Source of the DNA: Iris pallida
Lineage: Eukaryota > Streptophyta > Magnoliopsida > Asparagales > Iridaceae
Assembly: GCA_029216955.1 (NCBI GenBank)
Contig: JANAVB010042255.1
Span: 62,001-126,000, forward strand
DNA: 64,000 nucleotides
Reading direction: 5' to 3'
The notes under the pieces are model-generated. The model saw only the letters and a list, made by a program, of their open reading frames with translations. It did no database searches and was not told the origin of the DNA. The position numbers and the translations under genes are program-made. Each line of letters starts with the position of its first letter. Within the stretch, counting starts at the first letter, position 1. Of this stretch, positions 34,188-46,055 are shown piece by piece.

Positions 34188-34684
34188 CTGGAAAATTTAT
34201 TATTCAAGATTAGTTTTCGAAGTTCGCAAAAAAGAATAGTACTAACTAAATTTTGTATGACAGTTGAATGTATTTCACGGACACGAAAAAATGGTATCGA
34301 TTGTAAAATATGCCCACATTTGTGTTCACAGAGGGCTATGTATGTACATATTTGAAAATGTTCGTATCACATGTGTATTATGTTTAGACAGTAGATCAAC
34401 ATGCATTTGCAAAGGAATAAGAAGTTAATGATATATCATCAGCATTTTGGGGTATAAAAATCTAGTTCCCAACAAACTTTTGAATCCTAAATGTTTATCT
34501 TAGGTTATTTATATCAGGTCTGGTGTTTAGTGTTTAACATATAGTGATCTGAAAGTACAATATAAGATATGGAATTACTTATCAAAGGTGAGTGTCCTAA
34601 ACATTGAAATATATACAAACAATTAAACCAATAGTCAATATATGTTACCTTAGCAATTAAACCAGAGTTATTCTAATATTACCT

Positions 34685-35605
34685 TAGCTCATAGAACTTC
34701 AGTTTTTGGAAAGTTAAAGCTAATGTAAATCCAAGATTGAATAGTAAAATATAACCAAAAAAAGCCACCAATGATATACAAGTAGAAGTGGCCACTTAAG
34801 TTTAACCTCCAGCTGGTCAAAACTTGTTGACCTATAGTTGTATTTAATGAAGAAATCTACAGAATTCAAAAAAATAAGAAAAATGAGATGTAACTAAATT
34901 TAGCCAAAAGTTGCCATCACAGCAAACCTTTTTCCACCGGGATGCAAGGAATTCACTTAAAGTCGATCATATTTCTGTATATGATACTGGGGAAATCTGA
35001 AATCCCCATTTTAACCAGGATGATATAGAAGCTGCAGAAGCAAGTCTAATTGCATTGGTTTATTAGAATCAAGTCTTAGAAACTATGAAATGACTTACAT
35101 TTTGGAAGAATAAAGCCACCAAATAATAGGATCGTTAGCAAGGACAATTTACCACAAACTGTAGAAGCCAACATTGACTAGAAATATGAGGCAATGAAAC
35201 GAAACATGGATAGTAACATTTGGTGCATAGCAAAAAGTAGAATAAATTGACGGAAGAACCTAACAGGTTATATGAAAATACTTAAGAAACTTGAATAACA
35301 ATAAGTGCTATGAACATTGTTAACCATTTTTCTAAACAAGGTTTAAGTTTCAGATATACATACCTTGAAGCCTCTGGGCTGTACCCAATGACATAATATG
35401 TGAGAGATGTCCATTGAAAGGGCTCTGTCCATAAAATATTGACTTTTAATATGCAAGCTGGAAGTGCATATAACCATGTAGCATAGAAGTAAAAATCCCA
35501 TTGCTTATAAAAACCAGAAGCCTGGATGATGTCATAACTCCAGTATTTCATTGATGAGTGTGTAAAAGAGGGAACCAAGATAGTAATTAGCATGTCGAAC
35601 GTCAA
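34685..35605 (-). pseudogene. Decayed PDR-type ABCG exons, unit C
   Basis: It is the same three-piece fragment. The first exon ends at donor 35364, and its protein sequence equals that of unit A. Confidence 0.65.
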
Positions 35606-35758
35606 CCCCCATTTGTATTCTTGATCCTTCCTGGACGGAACCTGAATAAAAGTTTACCTAAAGTAAGGCCTTTAGTTCTTCTTACAAAAAACTTGTAGTT
35701 GTTAATTAAAACATTACATCATGTAGAAACTCAGCTGCTCCTTTTATAATGTTATTAA

Positions 35759-36370
35759 TTAAAACATTACATCATGTAGAAACTCAGCTGCTACCACCGA
35801 TGCTTCTTGAGGTACCTTCAGAACCAAGAAGACAAGCTTTGCATATGCATCAACCGTCACAAAGGATAAATGCTGGAATTGATTGGTTGATTGAAGTAAC
35901 AATGAGACAGAGGCAGTGACCTCATGAGGAAATAGGACGGCGTTGAAGTCGCCAATAGCCAGCAAACGGAGGTTGCCGTTAGCCTCGGCGAAGCTGCTCA
36001 GGTTTCGGATATCCCGCCATAAGTGTCGTCGCTGTATGCAGTCATTATGACCGTACACAGCACACAAGAGGAGGCGCAGCCTACCAGTATTCACCAACAC
36101 CACTGCAATGACCTGTTCCGATATGAGGACCACTTGGCCCGACCAAGTGCGCTTATCCCATCTCAGCCAAATTCTAGCCATGTCACATAAATGCAAGTTG
36201 TGTACCTGCTCCCAGTTAGCAGCCGTACGTCTAGTCAACATAGTATCAGTCTTGATCTTAGTTTCAAGTAGGGCAGAAATCGAGCACTGTTCCTTGCGTA
36301 ACACATCAGAGATCTCCCGCCAACGTCCAATCGAGCAAGCTCCTCGGACGTTCCAGACGATCAGAGACAT
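35759..36370 (-). pseudogene. Chimeric frame: L1 endonuclease N-terminus joined to the NOT1-like exon
   Basis: A single 203-residue frame starts as L1 ORF2 (MSLIVWNVRG) and carries endonuclease motifs (LLETKIK, AVYGHND, IGDFNAV). At about 35934 it passes into the NOT1-like exon and then reads through its former donor. The junction shares ATGAG between the two sources, which suggests end joining at microhomology. The TAA found past the donor in units A and B is CAA here. It lacks the reverse transcriptase and is not expected to work as an L1 protein. Confidence 0.7.
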
Positions 36371-38220
36371 CTATTCGACCGAAAGATCCCCATGGATAGC
36401 ACGTTCCACACCGCCATAGGGAGCTGGTGGTGGGAGAGACTGCATCTCTACTTGAGTTCCTTCTCGTGGATGATTCCCAGCGCCCATTAGGGCTAACCAC
36501 TCCGGGTTATCTTTAACAAGGGCTGTCTCATCCGCTGCTGCCGAAGACGAAGGTCGGTCAATGTCTTTCCTGGTGTCACTTGCATGACGTTTACGGCTAT
36601 ATGTGGTCTTCTGACTTGGTTTCGGTACTGATTTCTCCTTGGCTCCCTTTGTTTTCCTCCTGGGTGCAGCGATAATCGTCCCCGAACTCCCCTCTCCAGA
36701 TCGGAACAGTGGAACCTCCTGGTTCCTTTGAAGTAAAGTCAGGCCGCCAGGCAAGATTGGCAACTCCTTGGCCGTGTTCATAGACCTGGAGGATCTGTCC
36801 GCCGGTACCTTTTCTTGTACGCTGTTCAGGCCGGGTAAGACCAGAGCAAGTTCGAACCCCTTGTTACTGTTTATCCCTTCTTGCACGCCACAAATATCCA
36901 TTCCCGTGTTATGGGAAGGGATCGCGCCATCCTCCTCGATAGGATTTGAAGCACCCTGATTGACAGGATCATCAGGTGTGGTCGGGGTCATATTAGCTTC
37001 AACACGTCGATCACAGTATTGGGTAAGATGTCCGAAGCAATGACACGCATGGCACGTCGGGGGGACCCACTTGTACTCGACAGATTGGATGCCAATCTCT
37101 CCTGATGGTAATTCAAATTGGATCACCCTTGGTAACTCCTTCTTCGCCTCAATTTCGACGAAGACCCTTGCATACTGCAAGCGCGATCTTGATATAGTCG
37201 CCTCGTCTCCTTTTATAGGTCTCCCGATAAGGCTGGTTAACTTCATGAGCATGGTCGAACTCCAGTATGCGATAGGGAGGCCTGGGAGACGGACCCATAC
37301 GGGCAATGTGTGGAACAATTCTTTCTCACATTGGAATCCGATGTGCCACTTCTTGATGATGATAAGTCGTCCATCAAATGTCCAAGGTCCCCCTTGGATG
37401 ATACGATCGACGTCTTCTTTGATGCCGAACTTGACGTAAATGAACCCGTCTTCTCTGGCGAAAAACTCCATACTGCCCTTTGGGCGCCACACCCTAGCAG
37501 CATAGGCGCGTATATGTCCGTAAAACGGTCTATTTCCCAGCACGTACAATACAATGGTGTTTTGCCAGAACTCCGTCGTCTCAGCAATATCCTCCTCGCT
37601 GAAGAGAGCCCTCTCCCCACCTTCTACCCGCTTCGGGGCCACATAATTCATCGGATGATTGATTGTATCCCCCGTTCCCCGACAGAGGTCGGCCCAGGAT
37701 CGGCCTACTACATGACCCTCTTGGTCCTTGGGGGGATCCGCCATTGCCGATCCCTGTGGCCGGACGGTCGGCAACTGCTGTTGGTGATCGGGGAACACGG
37801 CCATTGGAGGCGAGGCGTTCGCCATGTGTCCCCCCAATCGCTCCTGGGGGTGTATTCCTCCACCACGTAACGGCGAGGAAGACTCCAGATTCGGATTCGG
37901 AGCCCTGGGCGCCTGGGCGCCTGATATCTCCGCACCTTTGTCTATCTTGGAAACAGCTCCGGTCCTCTGGCGTGCGGCCAGGCAACCATCGACCCCTACT
38001 TTGCTCGTACCCCCTGGTGTTCATAGGAACGGTTGGCCTGGTGGTCTCCTTCCACGCCTCACAACCGTCGTCCACCCGCCGTCTATCTCTCGGGGGGTGT
38101 CGCCAACCTCTCCACCGCCGGCTGTCAGGTGCCCAGGCGCGTTGCCGGTTCCCGCGCCACCCTCTTTGCTATGTTGACCGCCGCGTGAAGGATCAGGGGA
38201 AAGCCCTAACCCTAAGTTAC
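35935..38220 (-). mobile_element. L1-type LINE, 3'-truncated copy
   Basis: On the minus strand it holds a GC-rich 5' leader (about 38220-37838), a complete ORF1 and the first about 145 codons of ORF2. It is cut at 35935, where unit sequence resumes. L1 copies normally lose the 5' end, so loss of the 3' part points to a later deletion and not incomplete reverse transcription. Confidence 0.85.
36371..37837 (-). CDS. L1 ORF1 protein (DUF4283 and zinc knuckle)
   Basis: The 488-residue frame is open. A DUF4283-type RNA-binding domain lies at about residues 85-230 (FYGHIRAYAARVW, GGPWTFDGRLIIIKKW). A CCHC knuckle, CHACHCFGHLTQYC, follows near residue 268. A basic, Ser-rich C-terminal part ends in DNPEWLAL and a short tail. 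It would coat L1 RNA in the ribonucleoprotein. The TAG stop is followed directly by the ORF2 ATG in the same frame. ORF2 itself is truncated, so the copy cannot move by itself. Confidence 0.85.
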   Translation of the reverse strand: MGGHMANASPPMAVFPDHQQQLPTVRPQGSAMADPPKDQEGHVVGRSWADLCRGTGDTINHPMNYVAPKRVEGGERALFSEEDIAETTEFWQNTIVLYVLGNRPFYGHIRAYAARVWRPKGSMEFFAREDGFIYVKFGIKEDVDRIIQGGPWTFDGRLIIIKKWHIGFQCEKELFHTLPVWVRLPGLPIAYWSSTMLMKLTSLIGRPIKGDEATISRSRLQYARVFVEIEAKKELPRVIQFELPSGEIGIQSVEYKWVPPTCHACHCFGHLTQYCDRRVEANMTPTTPDDPVNQGASNPIEEDGAIPSHNTGMDICGVQEGINSNKGFELALVLPGLNSVQEKVPADRSSRSMNTAKELPILPGGLTLLQRNQEVPLFRSGEGSSGTIIAAPRRKTKGAKEKSVPKPSQKTTYSRKRHASDTRKDIDRPSSSAAADETALVKDNPEWLALMGAGNHPREGTQVEMQSLPPPAPYGGVERAIHGDLSVE

Positions 38221-38228
38221 GCATTGCT

Positions 38229-38229
<1 letters not shown>

Positions 38230-38296
<67 letters not shown>

Positions 38297-38300
38297 GAAA

Positions 38301-38331
<31 letters not shown>
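38230..38331. repeat. (TA)n arrays at the 5' end of the L1 copy
   Basis: Two TA runs (about 38231-38293 and 38310-38332) are separated by GAGG plus an A run. Confidence 0.95.
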
Positions 38332-38333
38332 TG

Positions 38334-38527
38334 AGGAAGGATAGGCATCCCCACAATTTTTGCATCTCCATGCATCCCCATGTTTACATCCGTTGGATAT
38401 GCTTTAAGTCATCTAATCCTAACCATTGGTAAATCAACGGTTAAGATTAGATGACTTAAAGCACCATCCAACGGTGCAAATAGGGGGGATGCATGGGGAT
38501 GCAAAAAGTGTGGGGATCTTGATCCTT

Positions 38528-38530
<3 letters not shown>
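38334..38530. mobile_element. Foldback (MITE-like) element inside TA repeats
   Basis: The 197 bp start AGGAAGGAT and end ATCCTTCCT. Long imperfect inverted arms include GCATCCCCACA with TGTGGGGAT and TTTAAGTCATCTAATC with GATTAGATGACTTAAA. The arms pair across nearly the full length with a small central loop. The target duplication cannot be read because both flanks are TA repeats; a TA-targeting family is likely. Confidence 0.75.

Positions 38531-38604
<74 letters not shown>
38531..38604. repeat. (TA)n microsatellite
   Basis: About 74 bases of TA immediately follow the foldback element. Confidence 0.95.
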
Positions 38605-39212
<608 letters not shown>

Positions 39213-39215
39213 GTC

Positions 39216-39641
39216 ATGATGGTAGGAGGGAGTACTGAAGAGAGCGTGGAAGTTGGGGGGCGACAAAAATCTATAGCGGATGGTAGCAAATCCCCTTCAC
39301 ATGCATCCGAAGGAAGCTTGCGCGGGCATACTGGTATGTTTTCCATATTAGCCTCGAATGAGAATCAAGGGATTCAAACACACACCATCGTTAGAGCAGG
39401 CGAGGGGACATCAAAGACATCAAGTGTGTCGACCAGAAGACAGCCAACCGCAGGTAACAAAGCAACGAAGGATAAAAGCTCTAGTCAAGCAGGGTATACC
39501 AGCCGCAAGCGTCACGCGGGGGAGACTAAGGAGGATGTGAATCGGCCCCACAAAACAGTCATCGCGGACGGAGAAGTTCTCGTAGAGGATAACCAAGAAT
39601 GGGAGGCCTTAGTTCGAGAAGGAGGCGCGGGTGCCTCATAG
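39216..39641 (+). pseudogene. C-terminal fragment of L1 ORF1
   Basis: About 140 residues align with the tail of the other ORF1 (SRKRHAGETKEDVNRP, EDNQEWEAL). The DUF4283 domain and knuckle are missing, consistent with 5' truncation. Confidence 0.75.
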
Positions 39642-39721
39642 TGTCAAGACATGGTTGCTTTCTCGTCACCCGTCCCCGGAGATGAGGAGCAGTGCGATAA
39701 TGGGGACCCAAATTTTGATCA

Positions 39722-42595
39722 ATGTCTCTGATCGTATGGAATGTACGTGGCGCCTTCTCGCTAGGTAGATGGAGAGAGATTTCAGACACTTTGTGGAAAT
39801 GGCATTGTACAATTACAGCACTGCTAGAAACTAAAATCAAATCCGACGGTATGTTGATTCGCCGAACGCCGCCGAACTGGACACAAGTTCACAATCTTCC
39901 TCTTTGTGATATGGCCAGGATTTGGATTAGATGGGAGAACAGTTGCTGGACAGGTCAGACTACTCACATCTCGGAGCAAATTATTGCAGTTGTTCTTACC
40001 AATCCTGGAGGTCTTCGTTTTATGCTATGTGTCGCATATGGCCATAATGATCGCATGCTTCGAAGACAGATGTGGCAAGACATTGCCACCTTGAGCAGGG
40101 AGGCTGAAACAAACGGCAGGTTACCTATGCTAGTGATTGGGGATTTCAACGCCATCTTACTGCCGCACGAGAAAGTCGGAGGCAGGAGCGTCCCTGAAGC
40201 TACGATGCGGGATTTCCAAGGGTGCATACTCCGATCGGGGCTTCGAAGCCTTGAAAGAATTGGTCATGTATGGACCTGGAATAACAAGTCGACGACCAAA
40301 CGGGTGGCATGTCAACTAGATTGGGCGCTGGGAAACTCCTATTGGTTTGACTTGTTCCCACACGTGAAGTCGGAGGGTCTCGCCGCAGGTACAAGCGACC
40401 ATTCTCCTCTGAAAATCTCCTTCTCATCCGCTGAACCGAGGAAATCAAACCCGTTTCGTTACAACAATGCTTGGTGTATGTCGGACGGATATGAGGCGAC
40501 GGTTCGGACAACACTTGAGGCGACTGTGCATGGCAATATACAATTTCAATTAGTGCAATGTCTCAAGATAATCAAGGCGGCTATCCTGGAGTGGCGCAAA
40601 TCAGCGCCCATTGTGGACTTGGCGGCCAAAGAACAGGAGCTTCACGAGATTCAAAAGAAACTCCAAGACGACATTCTAAACGAGAGCATGGCTGCCCATG
40701 AGCGGAGACTGGTTAAAGAAGTGGGTACACTCCGGACCATCGAGGAAGTCCAACTGGCACAAAGAGCAAAATGTTACTGGTTGAAAGAAGGTGACAAGTG
40801 CACTAAATTTTTCTATGATATTGTTCGTGCTAGACAGGCGCGAAATTCTATCCATAGATTAATTGACGCCAACGGCAAGGACGTAACTGCTCAGACAGAT
40901 ATTATGACAGAGGCGGTACGTTTCTACTCTTCTTTATATAATCAGGCTGATTACACTTCCGCATTTCCTAACATTGTGTGCAAGAAGCTGGTCATGGAAG
41001 CTGGAAATCGGACTTTACTGGCCCCAGCAACTTGTGAAGAGGTGACAGAGATTATTAAGTTGGCCGATCCGAACAAGGCTCCCGAGCCTGATGGATTTGG
41101 GAGTAAATTTTACAAGGTTCATTGGTAGACACTCAAAGAACCAGTGACGGAGATCATCAACGACTTCCTCAGACACGGGCGATTACTGTGAGAGATGAAT
41201 CATACCTTCTTCACACTCATTCCAAAGAAGGACGGAGCAACTTCGCTTGAAGATTTCAGACCAATATCTTGTTGCAATTATCTGTATAAGATCATTACTC
41301 ACTTTATGTGCAAGCGAATGGAGCGCGTGATGCAGGAACTTATATCAAAAAACCAGGCTGCTTTCATTAAAGGGCGGTCAATTGCAGAGCATAGTATGTT
41401 GGGACACAAACTGGTACGAGAGTTCAACAGACCGGGGGCGGACAGAGCTTACATCAAGCTGGATCTTCGCAAAGCATATGATATGATCAACAGAGAGTTC
41501 CTCTGCCATATTCTGTCATCCATGGGATTTGCGAGTTCGTGGATCTCCTGCGTACGAGAATGCATTTCGACGGCTACCTTCTCGGTGCTCATCAAAGGCC
41601 AACCTCCTGGTTTTTTTACAAGCAACCGAGGATTGCGACAGGGCTGTCCTCTATCCCCATACTTATTTACTATAATTATAGAATATTTTACTTGTATGAT
41701 GGATTTGGCTAGCTGTCAGAAGAACATCATTCCATTGTTCAGTCAGATTCGGCTACACGTGACCCATCTCATATACGCGGATGATCTGCTAGTTTTCATG
41801 CGTCCAACAACGACTGGATTACAAGCGTTGACTGATATATTAGAGGGGTTCGGGAGGATGACAGGATTACAACTTAATAAAACCAAGAGCACGGTTTATT
41901 TTAGCAGGAGATGCACGAATAAGGAGGAGAAGGCGGCCATGCTGGGAATTAATATGGGAGAGCTGCCAGTTAAATATCTCGGAGTTCCACTTTCAATTAA
42001 CTACGCGAGCGCGGTTGAGTGCAATAGCATTGTGGAGTTTGCACAGCGACGGATGGAAGGATGGCAGGCAAAGAATCTCTCGTTCGGAGGCAGGATCGAA
42101 CTGGTACGCTCGGTCATCTTATCTCTTACAAATTTTTGGCTACAATCCATCCTTCTTCCAATTGCTACCATTGAAAAGTTAGAAAATATGTGTGCTACAT
42201 TTATATGGCGAGGGGGCATACACACCATCTTCTGGCAGGATCTATGTAGACCAAAGAAAGAAGGTGGAGTCGGGTTACGGTTTATTCGTACTATGCGGAC
42301 AGTGGCGGGCTGGAAATTGGTATGGAAATTCCTCCAAGGGGAATCCCTGTGATCCTCTTGGATGCATAGCAGGTACTTGAAGGGGGAGAGCTTTTGGATG
42401 TATCAGGGAAACATCAACGAATCAGTCCCTTTTAAGCATCTGCTCAAGCATCGGACAGCGGTTAGTTTGCGTCTAGAGAGAGTTTTCAAGGATGGACATA
42501 ACACGGATTTGTGGCTCGACCCCTGGCTTCTCCATAAAATCTTGCTGAAGTGGGCGGGAGAACCTGTCACAAACGCAGCTTATAGGGGCACCACA
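39722..42595 (+). pseudogene. L1 ORF2: endonuclease and reverse transcriptase, three nonsense codons
   Basis: The frame starts MSLIVWNVRG. Residues 1-220 are an APE-type endonuclease (LLETKIK, VIGDFNAI, SDHSPL). The reverse transcriptase follows, with TLIPKKDG, the SCCNYLYKIIT region and the catalytic YADD at about 41776. Three in-frame stops occur: TAG at 41126, TGA at about 41189 and TGA at 42350. No frameshift was found. Each stop is explained by one C-to-T or G-to-A change, for example TGG to TAG in HW-stop-TLKEP. The intact protein would nick target DNA and copy L1 RNA in place. It continues at 52179 beyond the Ty3 element. Confidence 0.85.
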
Positions 42596-42650
42596 TGTGA
42601 AACCCAGATTTTAGATTTAATGGTTTGGTAGTGTAATATAGTTTAGTTGT

Positions 42651-42712
<62 letters not shown>

Positions 42713-45513
42713 TAGTCGATTTTAGGAAAAAATATTATTTTTAAAATTAATCGTTGGTTTTTGATTGTGTCCCCGGCCCCGATCCCGAGTCCGGACTCCG
42801 AACCCGAGTTCGAACCCGTCTTCCATTTACTGAACCCATTTTCGTTCCAGTCCCGAATCCACCTTTTAACCTTTTTAATTAAATATTAATATTTAGCTTT
42901 AGGTATTTTTGAATTTGTTCTCTCTTTAAAAAAGAAGAAGAAAACCTTCACTTGGCCTGGTCCCCCACCTGACCAGGCTTTCCCCTCACGAACAGAACCC
43001 TTCTTCACATCTTCCCAAACACTCCACCACACACACGTTCTCACCCTTATTTCTCCCACCAGCACTTCTTCTCCATAAATTCCTATTATTCACCCTTTCA
43101 TTCTCCTAACAACTCTCCCTATTTTAACGTTCACATCTCACAAACCCACCCCACCAGCACCACTCCTTTCCTTCAACACTCCATTTTCTTTCCCAAAGAA
43201 AACCCTCTCACTTCCTCTCCACCGAGCACCATCTCGGCCCCGCCGCTCACCGGCGCCCGACCCCGCGTGGCTCCCCGGCCGGCCCCCTCTGTGCATGCCA
43301 GCCCGATCCGAGTGGCCCCCTGCCCGCCGCTGCTGTCCCCGTCTGCTCGACACCGTTCCGCTGTGTCGTCCCGTGCTCCGTGGGTTCCCGTTTTCGTTTC
43401 GAGTCCGAGGCAACTCTTCGGATTCCGTCGTTTGGGTAATTTCTGTGTAATCATAGTAGTTTGTCCCTCCCGTAATTGTCTGTGATGAAATTGGTCCTCG
43501 AATTCTCTTCGGGAATTCAATTTTCTGTTACGTTATGGTTTCCGGGAATTTCGGAACCATTCTTGACATTTTTGTTCTGTGGTTTTTAGTTGTTGATTTC
43601 GGGTTTTCCCGAGAACTCTTCGGAAAGAGTTCTGATGATTTGGGATTATTTCGGGATTTCCGAACTTTCTTCGGAAACATTCTGGATTTTATTTGGTTGT
43701 TTCTGTGGATTTTTCGATGTTGGTTTTATTGTTCCGATGAGATAAATTGATGGTTTATGGTGTTGTGGTGTTTCTGGATTAGTATTCGGGATTTCCGATT
43801 TATTTCGGGTTTTTCGAATTCATCTCGGGAACGTATTCTCTGTATATAAAGTTATATATATTTGGTTTCACTGGTTTGGGATTTATATTGAATGTTGAGG
43901 CACATTTTCCCAGTTTTGGGTTATCCCGAAATAGAGGGAATGCTGCTGGAATTTTTATAAAATTTATTTATATGATTTTAAAGTGGTTTTCGGAAAAGAA
44001 AAAAAAATTATTTTGGATTTTTGGGCAACGACCAAACCAGTCAATGGGCCCGAGCTAAGTGCAAACGAAACCGGTTTTGCCCGGACGTTGAGGCATTAGC
44101 TATCTATGACGATTGGACCAATATCTGAGACTCGTAAATAAATCTAATTTAATTTAAATAATTATTTTATTTTGTAATTAAATTGTAGGATAATTTTTAA
44201 GAGACTAACAAATATTTTCTCTTATTTTAGTTCATATAAATGGTCTGTAAGGACATAAGCCCATTTATTTCTGCTATGTGTAAAAGTTGTAATAACTTAG
44301 TATTTTATTTGTTTCTCTGTTTTCGTAGATACGTAATATAGAATAATAATGATTTATATTTTTTATGGTTTAATCACATTAGAATTTTAAGTTGTAATAA
44401 TTAAATAGAAATTCACGTATTTCTCATTTAAAAAGGAAAACTTAGTTTTATGCGTATAAATACGAAATTACTAAGTTTTGCCAATAAACCGATAAAAACA
44501 AAGTTTTTCGAAATTAAATGTAAAGTGATCTTTCCTTCATAATTAAGTGCAACTCACTAGTTAATCGCGATTTGTTGTGATAGCGTAATCAAAGATTAAA
44601 ATTGATTAGGACAAAACTTAGAGATTGCAACTAGCATAGTTAGCATGGTAACTCTGGAATCTGAGACAAACTTCTCGAATGTAGGATTTCGAGGATGAGT
44701 CTATTTTCCATCTCGAAGTCTTCAACATTTCAAATCCAGTCGAGCCAAGACAAGTACATTTTGTGTTAGTTTACAATTATTTAATAATCGTTTTATTGCA
44801 AGTTTAAACCACGATGCAACACGGAACTCTCTCTGAGAGCGCTGACTGATTGACTGTTGGGTACTGGGGGAGTAGTGTAATGAGTATGACCACATCCAAA
44901 GTAATAATTTAGAACTGTATTAGCTTACCCCTCATACACACGGGGATAAGCTATATCATTCACTGTACAACCCAAGCCGGTCATATTCATTGCCTATTCA
45001 CATCACAATGTTTTAACTGCTGGAGAACTGTTTATTTCAAATTGTTTAAAAGTGCAAGACTCTATTATTATTTTAATTGTTAGATTATCATGAATTGTAC
45101 TTTGCTCCCTCCTGACTGGAGATAACATTTTTAGGAGTTTTGAGGATGCTGAGCTGTTATACAACAGCTATTATGACCCGGTTCTGTACCCTGTGGTGTT
45201 GCCAGAGTCCCCTTTGGAGGACGCAGGACCTGAGGCCGATGAGCCGAACGCTTAGCTAGATTTTCTGTTTCCAGATTGGTTGTTTTAGAATTTTGTTAAT
45301 TTGAATTCAGCATTTTATTTCAGTCTTTCTAATTCCAGTTGTACTTTTCAAATGTTGAATAAAGTTTTAAATTTCCGAATATTGAGTTGTGACAAATATT
45401 TAGATGTTGTGATTAACTGTAATAGTGGATACAGCTTACTGCCGCCGTCTCAACAACGGTGTAGGCTGGGCATGATCCGGTTCGACCCAATTATTTGGGA
45501 TCAGATCGTGACA
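42596..45513 (+). repeat. 5' LTR (2918 bp)
   Basis: It starts TGTGAAACCC and ends GTGACA. It includes an ATT trinucleotide run at about 42652-42712 and a CT-rich, then GC-rich segment near 42960-43400. Arg-rich frames on either strand at 43138-43520 are composition artefacts. Confidence 0.92.
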
Positions 45514-46055
45514 TGTTTTTAGTGGTGGCCCATGCAGGTCCAGAACAACAACTTAGGTAAACATATCTAGAAACCTTTAGTACACTAGAACATTAATTTG
45601 TCACAACATAGGACCGAAATATATATATTATAAATAGATATTTTTGAGTGTTATAGACTGGTAGGCTACCTTGCTTGTGTTTGCAACCAAAACCTTCCAG
45701 AGTACGGCCAAAGGAAAGACCACTCGTTCCGGCCCTGCTGGCGATGAGGTCCACCATCGGTCATACTTGGACCCATACCCATCACTGAGGCTTGTAACTG
45801 TCCCATAACTATCTCAGGCCACCAATTCGTAACACCCTTACTTGTGATGTTCTTGTCCAACTATGATGTAGTCCTAGGGATGGACTAGTTAAGTGAGCAG
45901 CATGCGCTGATAGATTGTCATAGAGGATATGTAATTTTCAGCCCAACAGGAGAACCGGAGTTTGAAATCTCTCGAGCTCTGGAAGGCATGAAGAGTGTTA
46001 CCTACTCCTTTATCACCGAAGAACCCGGGCCTTCTCACCCTATCATAGCGGAATC

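Noticed and set aside
43138..43520. Arg/Gly-rich frames in the 2.9-kb LTRs (also 49829-50141)
   Set aside because: They lie in GC-rich LTR sequence, occur on both strands and differ in frame between the two LTRs.
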